Assembly (NCBI RefSeq): GCF_900104025.1
Contig: NZ_FNIQ01000001.1
Location: 372,001 to 436,000 of the forward strand
Reading direction: 5' to 3'
Origin: Geodermatophilus sp. DSM 45219
GTDB lineage: Bacteria > Actinomycetota > Actinomycetes > Mycobacteriales > Geodermatophilaceae
DNA length: 64,000 bases
Shown in pieces: positions 17,687 through 25,254 of the stretch. Made by a program: the position numbers and the translations under genes. A model generated the notes under the pieces. It saw only the letters and a list, made by a program, of their open reading frames with translations. It had not been told where the DNA came from and made no database searches. Position 1 is the stretch's first letter. Every line of letters begins with the position of its first letter.

Positions 17687-18102
17687 GCGCCGACCTGCCC
17701 GCGGTCGACCTGGCCTCGGCCAGCCGGTTCGTCGCCGCGACCGGGTTCGACGTCGGCGAGGTCAGCGGGACCCGGGTGACCGGGACGGTGCAGCTGGGCC
17801 CCGAGCAGCACACGCCGTGGGGCGTCGTGCACGGCGGGCTGTACTGCGCGGTGATCGAGTCCGCGGCCAGCATCGGGGCCAGCGTGGCGGTGGCCGACTC
17901 CGGCCAGTTCGCCGTCGGCGTCAACAACAACACCGACTTCATCCGCTCGATGACCGAGGGCCGGCTGGACGTCGTCGCCGAGCCGGTGCAGCAGGGCCGC
18001 ACCCAGCAGCTCTGGCAGGTGCTGCTGACCCGGGCAGACGACGGCAAGCTCGTCGCCCGTGGTCAGGTGCGGCTGCAGAACGTCCGGCGGCCGGGCACGT
18101 GA
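17683..18102 (+). CDS. hotdog-fold thioesterase (PaaI-like)
   Basis: 139 residues. GPEQHTPWGVVHGGLYCAVI carries the HGG motif of PaaI thioesterases, and FAVGVNNNTDFIRSMTEG is the second half of the hotdog. It hydrolyses an acyl-CoA, identity unknown. It overlaps both its neighbours by 4 bp (GTGA), so VOC, thioesterase and kinase-like gene form one operon. Confidence 0.9.
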   Translation: MSADLPAVDLASASRFVAATGFDVGEVSGTRVTGTVQLGPEQHTPWGVVHGGLYCAVIESAASIGASVAVADSGQFAVGVNNNTDFIRSMTEGRLDVVAEPVQQGRTQQLWQVLLTRADDGKLVARGQVRLQNVRRPGT

Positions 18103-18974
18103 GCTCCTCCGTCCGGGCGGGGCGGGCTCTGCTCGCCGCCCGGGCGGTCGCGGCCGCCCACGGGGTCGCGGCGGGCGAGGCACGGGTGCTGCGGGACGGC
18201 GTCAACGTCGTCGTCCACCTGGCGCCCGCGCCCGTCGTGGCCCGGGTGGCCACCCTGACGCCGCTGCTGCGGCCCGCCCCGCTGCGCTCGCTCACCCGTG
18301 AGGTGGCCCTCGCCGGTGCCCTCGCCGCCGCCGGGGCACCGGTCGTGCCGCCCAGCGACCTGCTGCCGCCGGGTCCGCACCGGTACGCCGGGCTCGAGCT
18401 CTCCTTCTGGCGCCACGTCGAGGTGCTGCCCGTCGCGCCGTCGCCGGGAGAGGTCGGCGCCGCGCTGGCGGGGCTGCACGACCACCTGGCCGTGCTGCCG
18501 GTCACCGGGTCCCCGCTGGACACCCCGCTCGACGACCTGACCCGCTTCCTCGCGCTGGGTCACGCCTGGGGTGCCGCCCCGGAGCGCCTGGAGCTGCTGG
18601 CCGCCCGGCTCGAGGAGCTGCGCCCGCAGGTGGGCGGTGACGTCGTCGCGCTGCACGGGGACGCGCACCCGGGCAACCTGCTGGCCACGCCCGACGGCTG
18701 GCGGTGGACCGACCTGGAGGACACCTGTCCCGGGCCGCGCGCCTGGGACCTCGCCTGTCTGCGTGCCACCACGCGGCTGGACGGCCGGGCGGCCGTCGAC
18801 GTCTACCCGGGTGCGCCGGCGGACGAGGACCTGGCGCCGTGGCTGGAGCTGCGCCGGCTGCACGCGGCCGCGTGGACGCTGGCCGTCGCCACCGGGCACC
18901 CGGAGCTGCGACCGGCCGCGGACGACCGGATGGCGGCCTCGCTTCAGGCCAGCGGCAGCGCGGGTTCGCGGTAG
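18099..18974 (+). CDS. aminoglycoside phosphotransferase (APH)-like kinase
   Basis: 291 residues. VVALHGDAHPGNLLATPDGW contains the catalytic HGDAHPGN, and WTDLEDTCPGPRAWDLA the metal-binding Asp of the APH/choline-kinase fold. The N-lobe is short but shows VNVVVHLAPAPVVARVA. Substrate unknown; there is nothing here that argues for antibiotic resistance. Its 3' end overlaps the convergent gene by 31 bp. Confidence 0.85.
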   Translation: MSSSVRAGRALLAARAVAAAHGVAAGEARVLRDGVNVVVHLAPAPVVARVATLTPLLRPAPLRSLTREVALAGALAAAGAPVVPPSDLLPPGPHRYAGLELSFWRHVEVLPVAPSPGEVGAALAGLHDHLAVLPVTGSPLDTPLDDLTRFLALGHAWGAAPERLELLAARLEELRPQVGGDVVALHGDAHPGNLLATPDGWRWTDLEDTCPGPRAWDLACLRATTRLDGRAAVDVYPGAPADEDLAPWLELRRLHAAAWTLAVATGHPELRPAADDRMAASLQASGSAGSR

Positions 18975-19906
18975 GTCGTGCCGGCCAGCGCCGGTGGCAG
19001 CGCGTCGGGGTCGATCACGACGGAGAACAGGGCGCGGGGGTCCTGCAGCGTGGCCGGTGGGCGGGCCGCCGCGCGGGGGACGACGCGGTCCCAGCGGGCC
19101 GGACGGCGGTGCGGCAGCAGCTCGCGCCCCTGGAACAGGTAGTCGCCGAGCACCTCCCCGACCAGCAGCCCGGCACCGTGCTCGACGGGCAGTGCGACCG
19201 GGTCGCCGGGGCGGATCTCGTCGAGGAAGGCCGAGAGCTGGCGCAGGTCCTTGGCCGGGCGGCGGCCGGAGATCTCCTTGGACAGCGCACGCAGCTCGAC
19301 CGGCGACAGCCCGGTGGCGTCGACGTCGATGCCCGACTGTGTGCCCAGCCCCACCACGCCGGCGGCCAGGCAGGCGCCGAGCTCGTTGTGCGAGCGGGGG
19401 CGGACCACCCACACCCGCGTGCCCTCGGGCGGCGCCGCCGGCGGCACGTCGTCGGGCTCGGGCCAGACGTAGGGCAGGTCCTCGGGCTCGGCGCCGAAGA
19501 CCGGCCGGAACAGCGGCCGGTAGAAGTCCGGCTCCTTGGCCAGCAGGTTCGACCGGTGCGACAGGTGCACCGCCTCGTCGCCGACCCAGGTGGGCAGCAT
19601 CCCGGCGCGGGCGAGCTCCTCCTGCGGCACGCCGACCACGTCGGGCGCGAACTCCGCGATCAGGGTGTGCGTGGTGTCGGCGAACCCGCGCTCCCGCCAG
19701 ACCCGGACCGTGGCCAGCCCGTAGGCGACCAGCGCGGGGGTGCGGCCGCGCCACATGCGGACCACCGGGTGCGAGGTCCAGCCGTAGTCGGGCAGCTCCA
19801 GGGCGCGCAGCACCTGCAGCGTCTCGACCCGCTGCTTGCCCAGGCGGGGCGAGTCCAGCAGCCGGGCGCTCTCCTCGAAGTCGGCGACGGGCAGGAAGGT
19901 CTGCAT
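18944..19906 (-). CDS. MSMEG_6728-like protein: pyrimidine-dimer glycosylase-like domain plus PUA/EVE-like domain
   Basis: 320 residues with two domains. The N-terminal 150 residues (MQTFLPVADFEESARLLDSP, RLGKQRVETLQVLRAL, HPVVRMWRGRTPALVAYGLA) match the Pyr_excise/T4 endonuclease V-like family. The C-terminal half (GTRVWVVRPRSHNELGACLA, GVVGLGTQSG, IRPGDPVALPVEHGAGLLVG, EVLGDYLF, HRRPARW) has the layout of the PUA/EVE-like domains found at the N-termini of some restriction proteins. The second assignment is my pattern reading. It may be a DNA-lesion or modified-base protein. Start chosen at the family Met-Gln-Thr-Phe. Confidence 0.72.
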   Translation of the reverse strand: MQTFLPVADFEESARLLDSPRLGKQRVETLQVLRALELPDYGWTSHPVVRMWRGRTPALVAYGLATVRVWRERGFADTTHTLIAEFAPDVVGVPQEELARAGMLPTWVGDEAVHLSHRSNLLAKEPDFYRPLFRPVFGAEPEDLPYVWPEPDDVPPAAPPEGTRVWVVRPRSHNELGACLAAGVVGLGTQSGIDVDATGLSPVELRALSKEISGRRPAKDLRQLSAFLDEIRPGDPVALPVEHGAGLLVGEVLGDYLFQGRELLPHRRPARWDRVVPRAAARPPATLQDPRALFSVVIDPDALPPALAGTTYREPALPLA

Positions 19907-19937
19907 CGATCGCCTTCCTGCCCGTCCCGACGAGGCG

Positions 19938-20252
19938 TCAACCGCCCTGTGCGTCGAGCGCCGCGAGCGCGGCCTCCCAGCGGGCGCGGCGCGCGTCGTC
20001 GTCCTGGTCCCACCAGGCGGTGCCGCGCTCCCCCAGCCCGGTCTTGGCCAGCTGCACCCGGGCGCGGGCGGCGGCCAGCGCGGCGTCGTCCCCAGCGGAG
20101 CCGGCGGTCCGGACGGCGGAGCGGGCCACACCGAGGTGGTGCAGCAGCCGGGCCCGGACGTCGTCCGGCAGGGCGGGGTCGGCCGCCCGCCAGCGCCGGC
20201 CGCCGACGACCAGCCAGCGGCCGTCGTCGGTGCGGGTGACGTCGCGGCTCAC
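19938..20252 (-). CDS. small conserved actinobacterial protein (often labelled biopolymer transporter Tol)
   Basis: 104 residues. RWLVVGGRRWRAADPALPDD is followed by a helical stretch rich in Ala/Arg and ending GERGTAWWDQDDDARRARWE. The database name biopolymer transporter Tol has no visible basis: there is no membrane helix. Its GTG overlaps the sirtuin stop, so it is translated with it. Confidence 0.7.
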   Translation of the reverse strand: MSRDVTRTDDGRWLVVGGRRWRAADPALPDDVRARLLHHLGVARSAVRTAGSAGDDAALAAARARVQLAKTGLGERGTAWWDQDDDARRARWEAALAALDAQGG

Positions 20253-21118
20253 GCCGCGACGCGGCGGACCAGCTCGGGCAGCACCGTCCCCAGGGAGGCG
20301 TCGACCCGGACGTCGACCTTCGCGTCGGCGCGGGTCGGGCCCAGGTTGACCAGCCCGACGGGGATGCCCAGCTTCTCCGCGCGCAGCACGAACCGGTAGC
20401 CGCTCATGACCGTCAGCGAGGAGCCGAGCACCAGCAGGACGGCGGCCTGCTCGACCAGCGCGAAGCAGCTGTCCACCCGGTCGCGCGGCACCGACTCGCC
20501 GAAGAAGACGACGTCGGGCTTGAGCGGCCCGCGCCCGCAGGCCGTGCACTCGACCATGACGAAGCCGTCGAGCACCTCGTCGGGCAGCTCGGCGTCACCG
20601 TCGGGGTTGACCTCGTCGACGTGCGGCCCGAAGCGCGGGTTGACCGCGCGCAGCCGCCGGTCCAGCTCGCCGCGGTCGGCGACGTCCCCGCAGGCCAGGC
20701 AGACGGTGCGGTCCAGCCCGCCGTGCAGCTCGACGACGTCGCGCGCCCCGGCGGCCTGGTGGAGTCCGTCGACGTTCTGCGTGACGACCCCGCTCAGCAG
20801 CCCGGCCCGTTGCAGGTCGGCGACCGCGGCGTGCCCGGCGTTGGGCCGCGCGTCCCGGATCTGCGGCCAGCCGACGAAGCTGCGGGCCCAGTAGCGGTGC
20901 CGGCCACGGGGGTCGCGCAGGAACGTCTGGTAGGTCATCGGCGTGTGCCGGCGCAGCGAGCCGGTCGCCCCGCGGTAGTCGGGGATGCCGGAGTCGGTGG
21001 ACAGCCCGGCGCCGGAGAGCACGACGACGTCGCCGTCCCGCACGAGCCCGGCCAGTGCGTCGAGGGTGCCGGGGTCCGCGGCAGCGGCCGGGTCGACGGC
21101 GGTGGGGACAGCGGTCAC
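20249..21118 (-). CDS. Sir2 family NAD-dependent protein deacylase
   Basis: 289 residues. VVLSGAGLSTDSGIPDYRG is the NAD-binding signature, TQNVDGLHQAAG follows, and HGG (VVELHGGLDRTVCLACG) has the catalytic His. Two Cys pairs for zinc appear: CLACG and CTACGRGPLKPDVVFFGE. The GTG at 21118 is preferred; upstream sequence in frame is unlike sirtuins. It heads an operon with the small gene at 19938. Confidence 0.94.
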   Translation of the reverse strand: MTAVPTAVDPAAAADPGTLDALAGLVRDGDVVVLSGAGLSTDSGIPDYRGATGSLRRHTPMTYQTFLRDPRGRHRYWARSFVGWPQIRDARPNAGHAAVADLQRAGLLSGVVTQNVDGLHQAAGARDVVELHGGLDRTVCLACGDVADRGELDRRLRAVNPRFGPHVDEVNPDGDAELPDEVLDGFVMVECTACGRGPLKPDVVFFGESVPRDRVDSCFALVEQAAVLLVLGSSLTVMSGYRFVLRAEKLGIPVGLVNLGPTRADAKVDVRVDASLGTVLPELVRRVAA

Positions 21119-21158
21119 GCCGCCATGGTCCCCCTCGCCGGCCACCCGCGCCGCGGGC

Positions 21159-21605
21159 TCAGGGGGCGGTGACCTCGCGGTCCAATCGGCCGAGCAGCTC
21201 CTCGTACGTCCGGCGGAGCCCCTTGGGCGCGAAGGTCCGCTCGAAGAAGCCGCCGATGCCACCGGCGCCGTTCCAGGTGGTGCGCACCCGCACGGTGGTC
21301 AGCCCGGCGTCGGCCGGGTGCAGCGTCCACGTGGTCACCATCGAGGAGCGGGTGTCGGTCTCGACCAGGGTGTCGGGGTCGGGCTGGGTCACCTCGACCA
21401 CCTGGTCGCGCACGCGCTTGGAGGTGGCGGCGAAGCGCCAGGCGACGCGGGTGCCCGCGCCCTGGCCGCCGGACTCGACCCGGTAGGCGCTGAACTGCTC
21501 CGGGAGCACCCGCGCGCGCGTCCCCTCGTAGTCGGCGAGAGCGGACCGCACCCGGTCCACCGGTGCCGAGACGACCCGTTCCGCGGTGGCGACGACCTGA
21601 CCCAT
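21159..21605 (-). CDS. SRPBCC family protein (polyketide cyclase/dehydrase-like)
   Basis: 148 residues, START/Bet v1 fold. MGQVVATAERVVSAPVDRVR and ALADYEG are the usual entry, RVAWRFAATSKRVRDQVVEV and TTWTLHPADAGLTTVRVRTT the central strands, and YEELLGRLDREV the long C-terminal helix. Ligand unknown. Confidence 0.87.
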   Translation of the reverse strand: MGQVVATAERVVSAPVDRVRSALADYEGTRARVLPEQFSAYRVESGGQGAGTRVAWRFAATSKRVRDQVVEVTQPDPDTLVETDTRSSMVTTWTLHPADAGLTTVRVRTTWNGAGGIGGFFERTFAPKGLRRTYEELLGRLDREVTAP

Positions 21606-21728
21606 GCCCCCATCCTGCCGTCGTCACCAGCGGGGCCGTCGCCAGGGGACCCGGACGGCGCAGGGCCGGACGGCGCACGTGGTGCGACTCACCGATCGGC
21701 GTCCCGGCAACCGGGTACCGCTGGTTGC

Positions 21729-22625
21729 GTGGACCAACTGCTCTCCCTGACCCGCACCGGCTCCGGTGAGCCGCTGCTGCTGCTCCACGGCATGGGCAGC
21801 TCCCGCCGCGACTTCGCCGCCGTCGTGGACCTGCTGGTGCCGGACTTCGACGTCCTGGACGTCGACCTGCCCGGGGTCGGCCGCTCACCGGCCCTCGTGG
21901 AGCGGCCCACCGTCGGCGCGATCTCCGACGCGGTCGAGCGGACCCTCGACGCGCAGGGCGTCGGCCCGGTGCACGTGCTCGGCAACTCCCTCGGCGCCCG
22001 GGTCGCGATCGAGCTGGCCGCGCGCGGTCGCGCGCGGTCGGTGGTCGCGATCTCGCCGTCCGGGCTGAACGTCCCCCCGGAGCGGCTGGTCCAGGGCGCC
22101 GGCATGGCCCTGGCCCGGGTCGTCGCCCGGACGGCGGCACCGCTGATCGAACCGCTGTCCCGCTCGAAGGTCGGCCGGGCGGCACTGCTGGCACCGCTCA
22201 AGGCGCGCCCGTGGAGCACCTCCACCGAGGAGGCGATCGGAGCCCGTGAGGGCTTCGCCGACTCCCGCGACTTCTGGCGCACCCTGCTGTGGGGGCTGAT
22301 GCTCGACGTCCCCCGCGGCCTGGACCGCATCGACTGCCCGGTCACGCTCGTCCAGGGCGTGGCCGACTGGGTCGCCTCGGGGCAGACGGTGCGCTACCTG
22401 CCGCTGGTCCCGGGGTCTCGTTTCGTCCCGTTGACGTGGGCCGGCCACGCGCCCCAGTCCGACCGGCCGCGGAGGATCGTGCGGCTGGTCCTGGAGGCTG
22501 TCCACCGGGCCGGTCAGTCCGCGGACTCCTCCGCGTTCAGGTACGAGCAGCGGAACCGGGCACCCGACATCGCCTCGGTGAAGCGCGCCTCCCACGCCGG
22601 GTCGGCTGCCGCGAAGGCCGTGTAG
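21729..22625 (+). CDS. alpha/beta hydrolase
   Basis: 298 residues. GEPLLLLHGMGSSRRDFAAV holds the oxyanion loop, the nucleophile elbow reads VHVLGNSLGARVAIELAARG (GNSLG), and LTWAGHAPQSDRP contains the catalytic His. The acid lies around VTLVQGVADW. The 3' end runs 112 bp into the convergent membrane-protein gene, so the true C-terminus may be shorter in function. Confidence 0.9.
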   Translation: MDQLLSLTRTGSGEPLLLLHGMGSSRRDFAAVVDLLVPDFDVLDVDLPGVGRSPALVERPTVGAISDAVERTLDAQGVGPVHVLGNSLGARVAIELAARGRARSVVAISPSGLNVPPERLVQGAGMALARVVARTAAPLIEPLSRSKVGRAALLAPLKARPWSTSTEEAIGAREGFADSRDFWRTLLWGLMLDVPRGLDRIDCPVTLVQGVADWVASGQTVRYLPLVPGSRFVPLTWAGHAPQSDRPRRIVRLVLEAVHRAGQSADSSAFRYEQRNRAPDIASVKRASHAGSAAAKAV

Positions 22626-22891
22626 ACGCGGTCCTCGAGCACGACCGGCAGCCCGTCGGGGCCCGGGTAGGAGCGCCGCAGCAGCACCCGCGTCCGGCCG
22701 TCGACCTCGTCGTGCGCCGGCGCCCAGCGGGCACGGGCGACCGCGGCGGCGAGCTCGGCCGGGGAGCGCGCCGGCAGCCCGTCGGCACCGGCACCTGCGC
22801 GGACCGCCGGCCGTACCGACCAGACGCCCAGGGCGTAGAGCAGCAGGCCGAGGAGCGCCAGGAGCACCACCAGCTCGACGACTACCACCAC
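22514..22891 (-). CDS. small single-pass membrane protein
   Basis: 125 residues. A leading helix VVVVELVVLLALLGLLLYAL is followed by a soluble domain with PAHDEVDGRTRVLLRRSYPG and LEDRVYTAFAAADPAWEARF. Unrecognised family. It is convergent with and overlaps the hydrolase gene. Confidence 0.65.
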   Translation of the reverse strand: MVVVVELVVLLALLGLLLYALGVWSVRPAVRAGAGADGLPARSPAELAAAVARARWAPAHDEVDGRTRVLLRRSYPGPDGLPVVLEDRVYTAFAAADPAWEARFTEAMSGARFRCSYLNAEESAD

Positions 22892-22986
22892 ACTCCGACG
22901 GTATCCACCCGGGGGCGCCGGGGGCAGGCTCCGGAGGCCGCCCGCTAACCTCGACCGGTACGCCCCGGTCGGCCCCGCGCCGACGA

Positions 22987-23059
22987 GCCCCCGTAGCTCA
23001 GGGGATAGAGCATCGGTTTCCTAAACCGTGTGCCGCAGGTTCGAATCCTGCCGGGGGCA
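22987..23059 (+). tRNA. tRNA-Arg (CCT anticodon)
   Basis: A 73-nt cloverleaf: acceptor GCCCCCG/CGGGGGC, anticodon loop TTCCTAA with anticodon CCT, T-arm GCAGGTTCGAATCCTGC. CCA is not encoded here, but it follows the partial copy at 42703-42746 (gggca-cca), so the pre-integration tRNA gene probably ended with an encoded CCA. Its 3' half is the attachment site of the element to the right. Confidence 0.95.
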
Positions 23060-23060
23060 C
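23017..23060 (+). other. attL (tRNA-Arg 3' half)
   Basis: Forty-four bases from the anticodon loop to one base past the discriminator recur at 42703-42746 with one mismatch (C to T at the 17th base). Identity of an integrase-adjacent tRNA end with a distant fragment is the standard mark of tRNA-targeted integration. Confidence 0.93.
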
Positions 23061-23083
23061 TGGCGTACCTGCAGGTCAGAGGG

Positions 23084-24193
23084 CTATTTGCCGGGCTCAA
23101 GGGCGACCACCTGGGCGCCCGATCGGCCCGATGTCAGCAAAATGTCAGCACGAGCGGCGTCCAGGCGGTCGGCGAGGGCGTCCAGCTCGTCCCCGAACAG
23201 GTGGCCGTAGAGGTCCAGCGTCATCGCTGCCTTGGCGTGTCCGAGCATCGACTGCACGGCCTTCACGTTGGCCCCGGAGGCGATGGCCAGGGACGCGGCC
23301 GTGTGCCGTAGCTCATGTGGAGTCAACCCAGGGATGCCGGCAGCGGCTGCCGCGCGGTCGAACCACCGACGGCGCACGTTCGAGACGCGGAGCGGTGTGC
23401 CGATGAGCGAGGAGAACAGGAGGTCCTCAGGAGACTTACCGGAGATCTGCTGGGTCAGCTCCTCCCGCAGGAACCGCGGCACGACGACGGTCCGGTGCTG
23501 GTGCGTCTTCGGTGGGCCGAAGATCAACTGACCGTTGACGTCGACCACGGACTCCACGATGGCGATCCGGCCTCGCAGCGGGTCCACGCGGCGAACCCGG
23601 ATGGCCGCGGCCTCACCCCAGCGCAGGCCGGTGTAGCCGAGCACCAGGACCAGCAGGCGGTGCGGTCCGGATCCGTCCGCGAGCTCGGCGAGCTGGGCGT
23701 GGGTGAGGTACCGGCGCTCGGACTTGGGCAGACGGGGTAGGTCGACTCCGGCTGCTGGGTTGCGTGCGAGCCGGCTGTCCTTGACGGCGTCCTCCAGCAT
23801 CGACGTCAGGAGGTGGTAGGCCTGCCGGGTGCGGGAGGCGGACAGCCCGGTGGCCCGCATGGCTGCCACCCAGGCCACGACGTCCGATCGGCGGATCTTC
23901 GTCAGCGGAACGGCTTCCCAGGTCGGCAGTACCTGGGTGGTCAACAGCGACCGGTACGAGGCGAGCGTCTTCGGCTTCAGGTGCACGCGGCCGGCCATCC
24001 ACGTCTCCGCCCACTGCCCGACGGTCTGCTTCGATCGGCCCGGGTCAACCCAGACGTCGTTGCGGATGGCGGCTTTCTGCTCCTCTTCCCATCGGTCGGC
24101 GTCCAGTTTGCGATGGAACTTGCCGTTCGTGTGCTGCTTGCCGGCCGCGTCCCGGTAGAAGCCGACCCAGCGGTCTCCGCGCTTATAGGCCAT
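23084..24193 (-). CDS. int: tyrosine recombinase/integrase
   Basis: 369 residues. An AP2-like/arm-binding N-terminus (GDRWVGFYRDAAGKQHTNGK) and SAM-like core-binding domain (HLKPKTLASYRSLLTTQVLP) precede the catalytic domain. Catalytic residues: first Arg in GYTGLRWGEA (about 194), HELRHTAASLAIASG (HxxR about 291-294) and the Tyr in MTLDLYGHLFGDELD (about 328). It reads toward the tRNA and ends 24 bp from attL. It should mediate integration and excision together with the Xis-like protein at 24872. Confidence 0.96.
   Translation of the reverse strand: MAYKRGDRWVGFYRDAAGKQHTNGKFHRKLDADRWEEEQKAAIRNDVWVDPGRSKQTVGQWAETWMAGRVHLKPKTLASYRSLLTTQVLPTWEAVPLTKIRRSDVVAWVAAMRATGLSASRTRQAYHLLTSMLEDAVKDSRLARNPAAGVDLPRLPKSERRYLTHAQLAELADGSGPHRLLVLVLGYTGLRWGEAAAIRVRRVDPLRGRIAIVESVVDVNGQLIFGPPKTHQHRTVVVPRFLREELTQQISGKSPEDLLFSSLIGTPLRVSNVRRRWFDRAAAAAGIPGLTPHELRHTAASLAIASGANVKAVQSMLGHAKAAMTLDLYGHLFGDELDALADRLDAARADILLTSGRSGAQVVALEPGK
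23132..23150 (+). promoter_or_regulatory. left arm-type iterons (TGTCAGCA x2)
   Basis: TGTCAGCA at 23132-23139 and 23143-23150, 11 bp apart, within the last codons of the integrase gene. Three more copies with the same spacing and orientation lie at 42566-42595 next to attR. The pattern is that of integrase arm-binding sites. Confidence 0.65.
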
Positions 24194-24262
24194 CGTCCAT
24201 GCCTCCCATGCACATCCGGCCGCACGTCGGTGTGCAGCCCCGACTCGGATCTGGACCCCTCG

Positions 24263-24586
24263 TCATGGTCGTCGCTCCGCCCCGGCGACCCGCGCCTCGA
24301 GTGCCTCGCGGGCCAGTTGGGAGATGGTCTTGCCCTCGCGGGCGGCGATCCCAGCAGCGCGGTCGCGGACGTCGGGGGTGACCCGGAAGGCGATGCGGGG
24401 GGAGACGGCTGGCTCGCCGGTCAGCGACGGGCGGCCCGCACGACGCCGCACCTCGTCGACGATCTCGTCGGCGTGCTGCCCGGTGAGCCGGGTGCCGTCG
24501 GGCAGTCGGACGTCGTCGGTGTCGAGGTCGACATCGGGGCCGATCGGCGAGTCGGCGGTGACGGTCGGCGGGGTGCGCTCGGTCAT
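24263..24586 (-). CDS. ribbon-helix-helix-like small DNA-binding protein
   Basis: 107 residues. The second half, SPRIAFRVTPDVRDRAAGIA followed by EGKTISQLAREALEARV, looks like an RHH/CopG domain. The first half contains VRLPDGTRLTGQHADEIVDE. GAGGAG before the ATG supports the start. In mobile elements such proteins commonly regulate int or the relaxase, or assist at oriT. Confidence 0.7.
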   Translation of the reverse strand: MTERTPPTVTADSPIGPDVDLDTDDVRLPDGTRLTGQHADEIVDEVRRRAGRPSLTGEPAVSPRIAFRVTPDVRDRAAGIAAREGKTISQLAREALEARVAGAERRP

Positions 24587-24597
24587 GGGACCTCTCC

Positions 24598-24859
24598 TCA
24601 GAACTGGGTCGGCATGACGTGGATGACCAGCAGACAGGCCTGGCCGCCGTCGGGCGGCTGCACGTCCAGGGCGATGACCTCCAGTTCTCGCTCTCGCTCG
24701 TCGGGCCCGGTGTGAAGCGAGGCTCCGGCCCCACTGGTGGTGGTGACCGCGGTCGGTTCGGCGGTGGCCAGGACGTGGCGGGCGGAGGGCCGGCCGATGC
24801 GGTGCTTCCGCGCCGATCGGGGTGAACCGGATCTCCAGCGGGCCCATACTGTCGGACAC
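24598..24859 (-). pseudogene. frameshifted small gene between xis and rhh
   Basis: One frame starts convincingly at a GTG (MSDSMGPLEIRFTPIGAE), then turns into Arg/Pro-rich noise. The next frame takes over with HRIGRPSARHVLATAEPTAV and ends cleanly as VQPPDGGQACLLVIHVMPTQ-F. Joined, they would give one protein of about 87 residues with the spacing expected between its neighbours. I read this as a +1/-1 frameshift. Function unknown. Confidence 0.5.
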
Positions 24860-24871
24860 AACAGTCCCTGA

Positions 24872-25093
24872 TCAAGACCGGCCGCTGGCGGCGGAGTCCT
24901 GGCGGTGCTGGGTGTCGATCCAGGCGTGCAGGTCCTCGCGGCGGTAGAGGACGCGGCGGCCGAGGCGGAAGCTGTGCGGGCCGGTGCCCTGGTGCCGCCA
25001 GTACCGCAGCGTGGCGACGGGCGCGCGGAGGAGTTCGGCGGCTTCGGTGATGGTGAGCAGGTCGGGCTGGTGGCTCGCGATGGGGTCGGGCAC
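24872..25093 (-). CDS. xis: excisionase-like MerR/HTH_17 protein
   Basis: 73 residues. LLTITEAAELLRAPVATLRY followed by WRHQGTGPHSFRLGRRVLYR and REDLHAWID is the standard winged helix of Xis/HTH_17 proteins. It lies between the integrase block and the relaxase, transcribed with the integrase. It probably steers recombination toward excision. Confidence 0.85.
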   Translation of the reverse strand: MPDPIASHQPDLLTITEAAELLRAPVATLRYWRHQGTGPHSFRLGRRVLYRREDLHAWIDTQHRQDSAASGRS

Positions 25094-25254
25094 GGCGGGG
25101 CTCCTGTCGGGTCGGTGGGCGCCTGTGTGGGGAGAAGGCGCCGTTTTCGGCCGTTGAGTGACATCTGCGGCCGAGATTGGCCCGAAGGGCTTCAGTTGTT
25201 CTCCAGTTCGCCGCACTTCGACGTAACCTGCCCCGCCTGCCGTCGCGGTCGCGG

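Noticed and set aside
18099-18974. Aminoglycoside resistance gene
   Set aside because: The APH fold is widespread among kinases of unrelated substrates, and the gene is part of a chromosomal operon with a VOC protein and a thioesterase.
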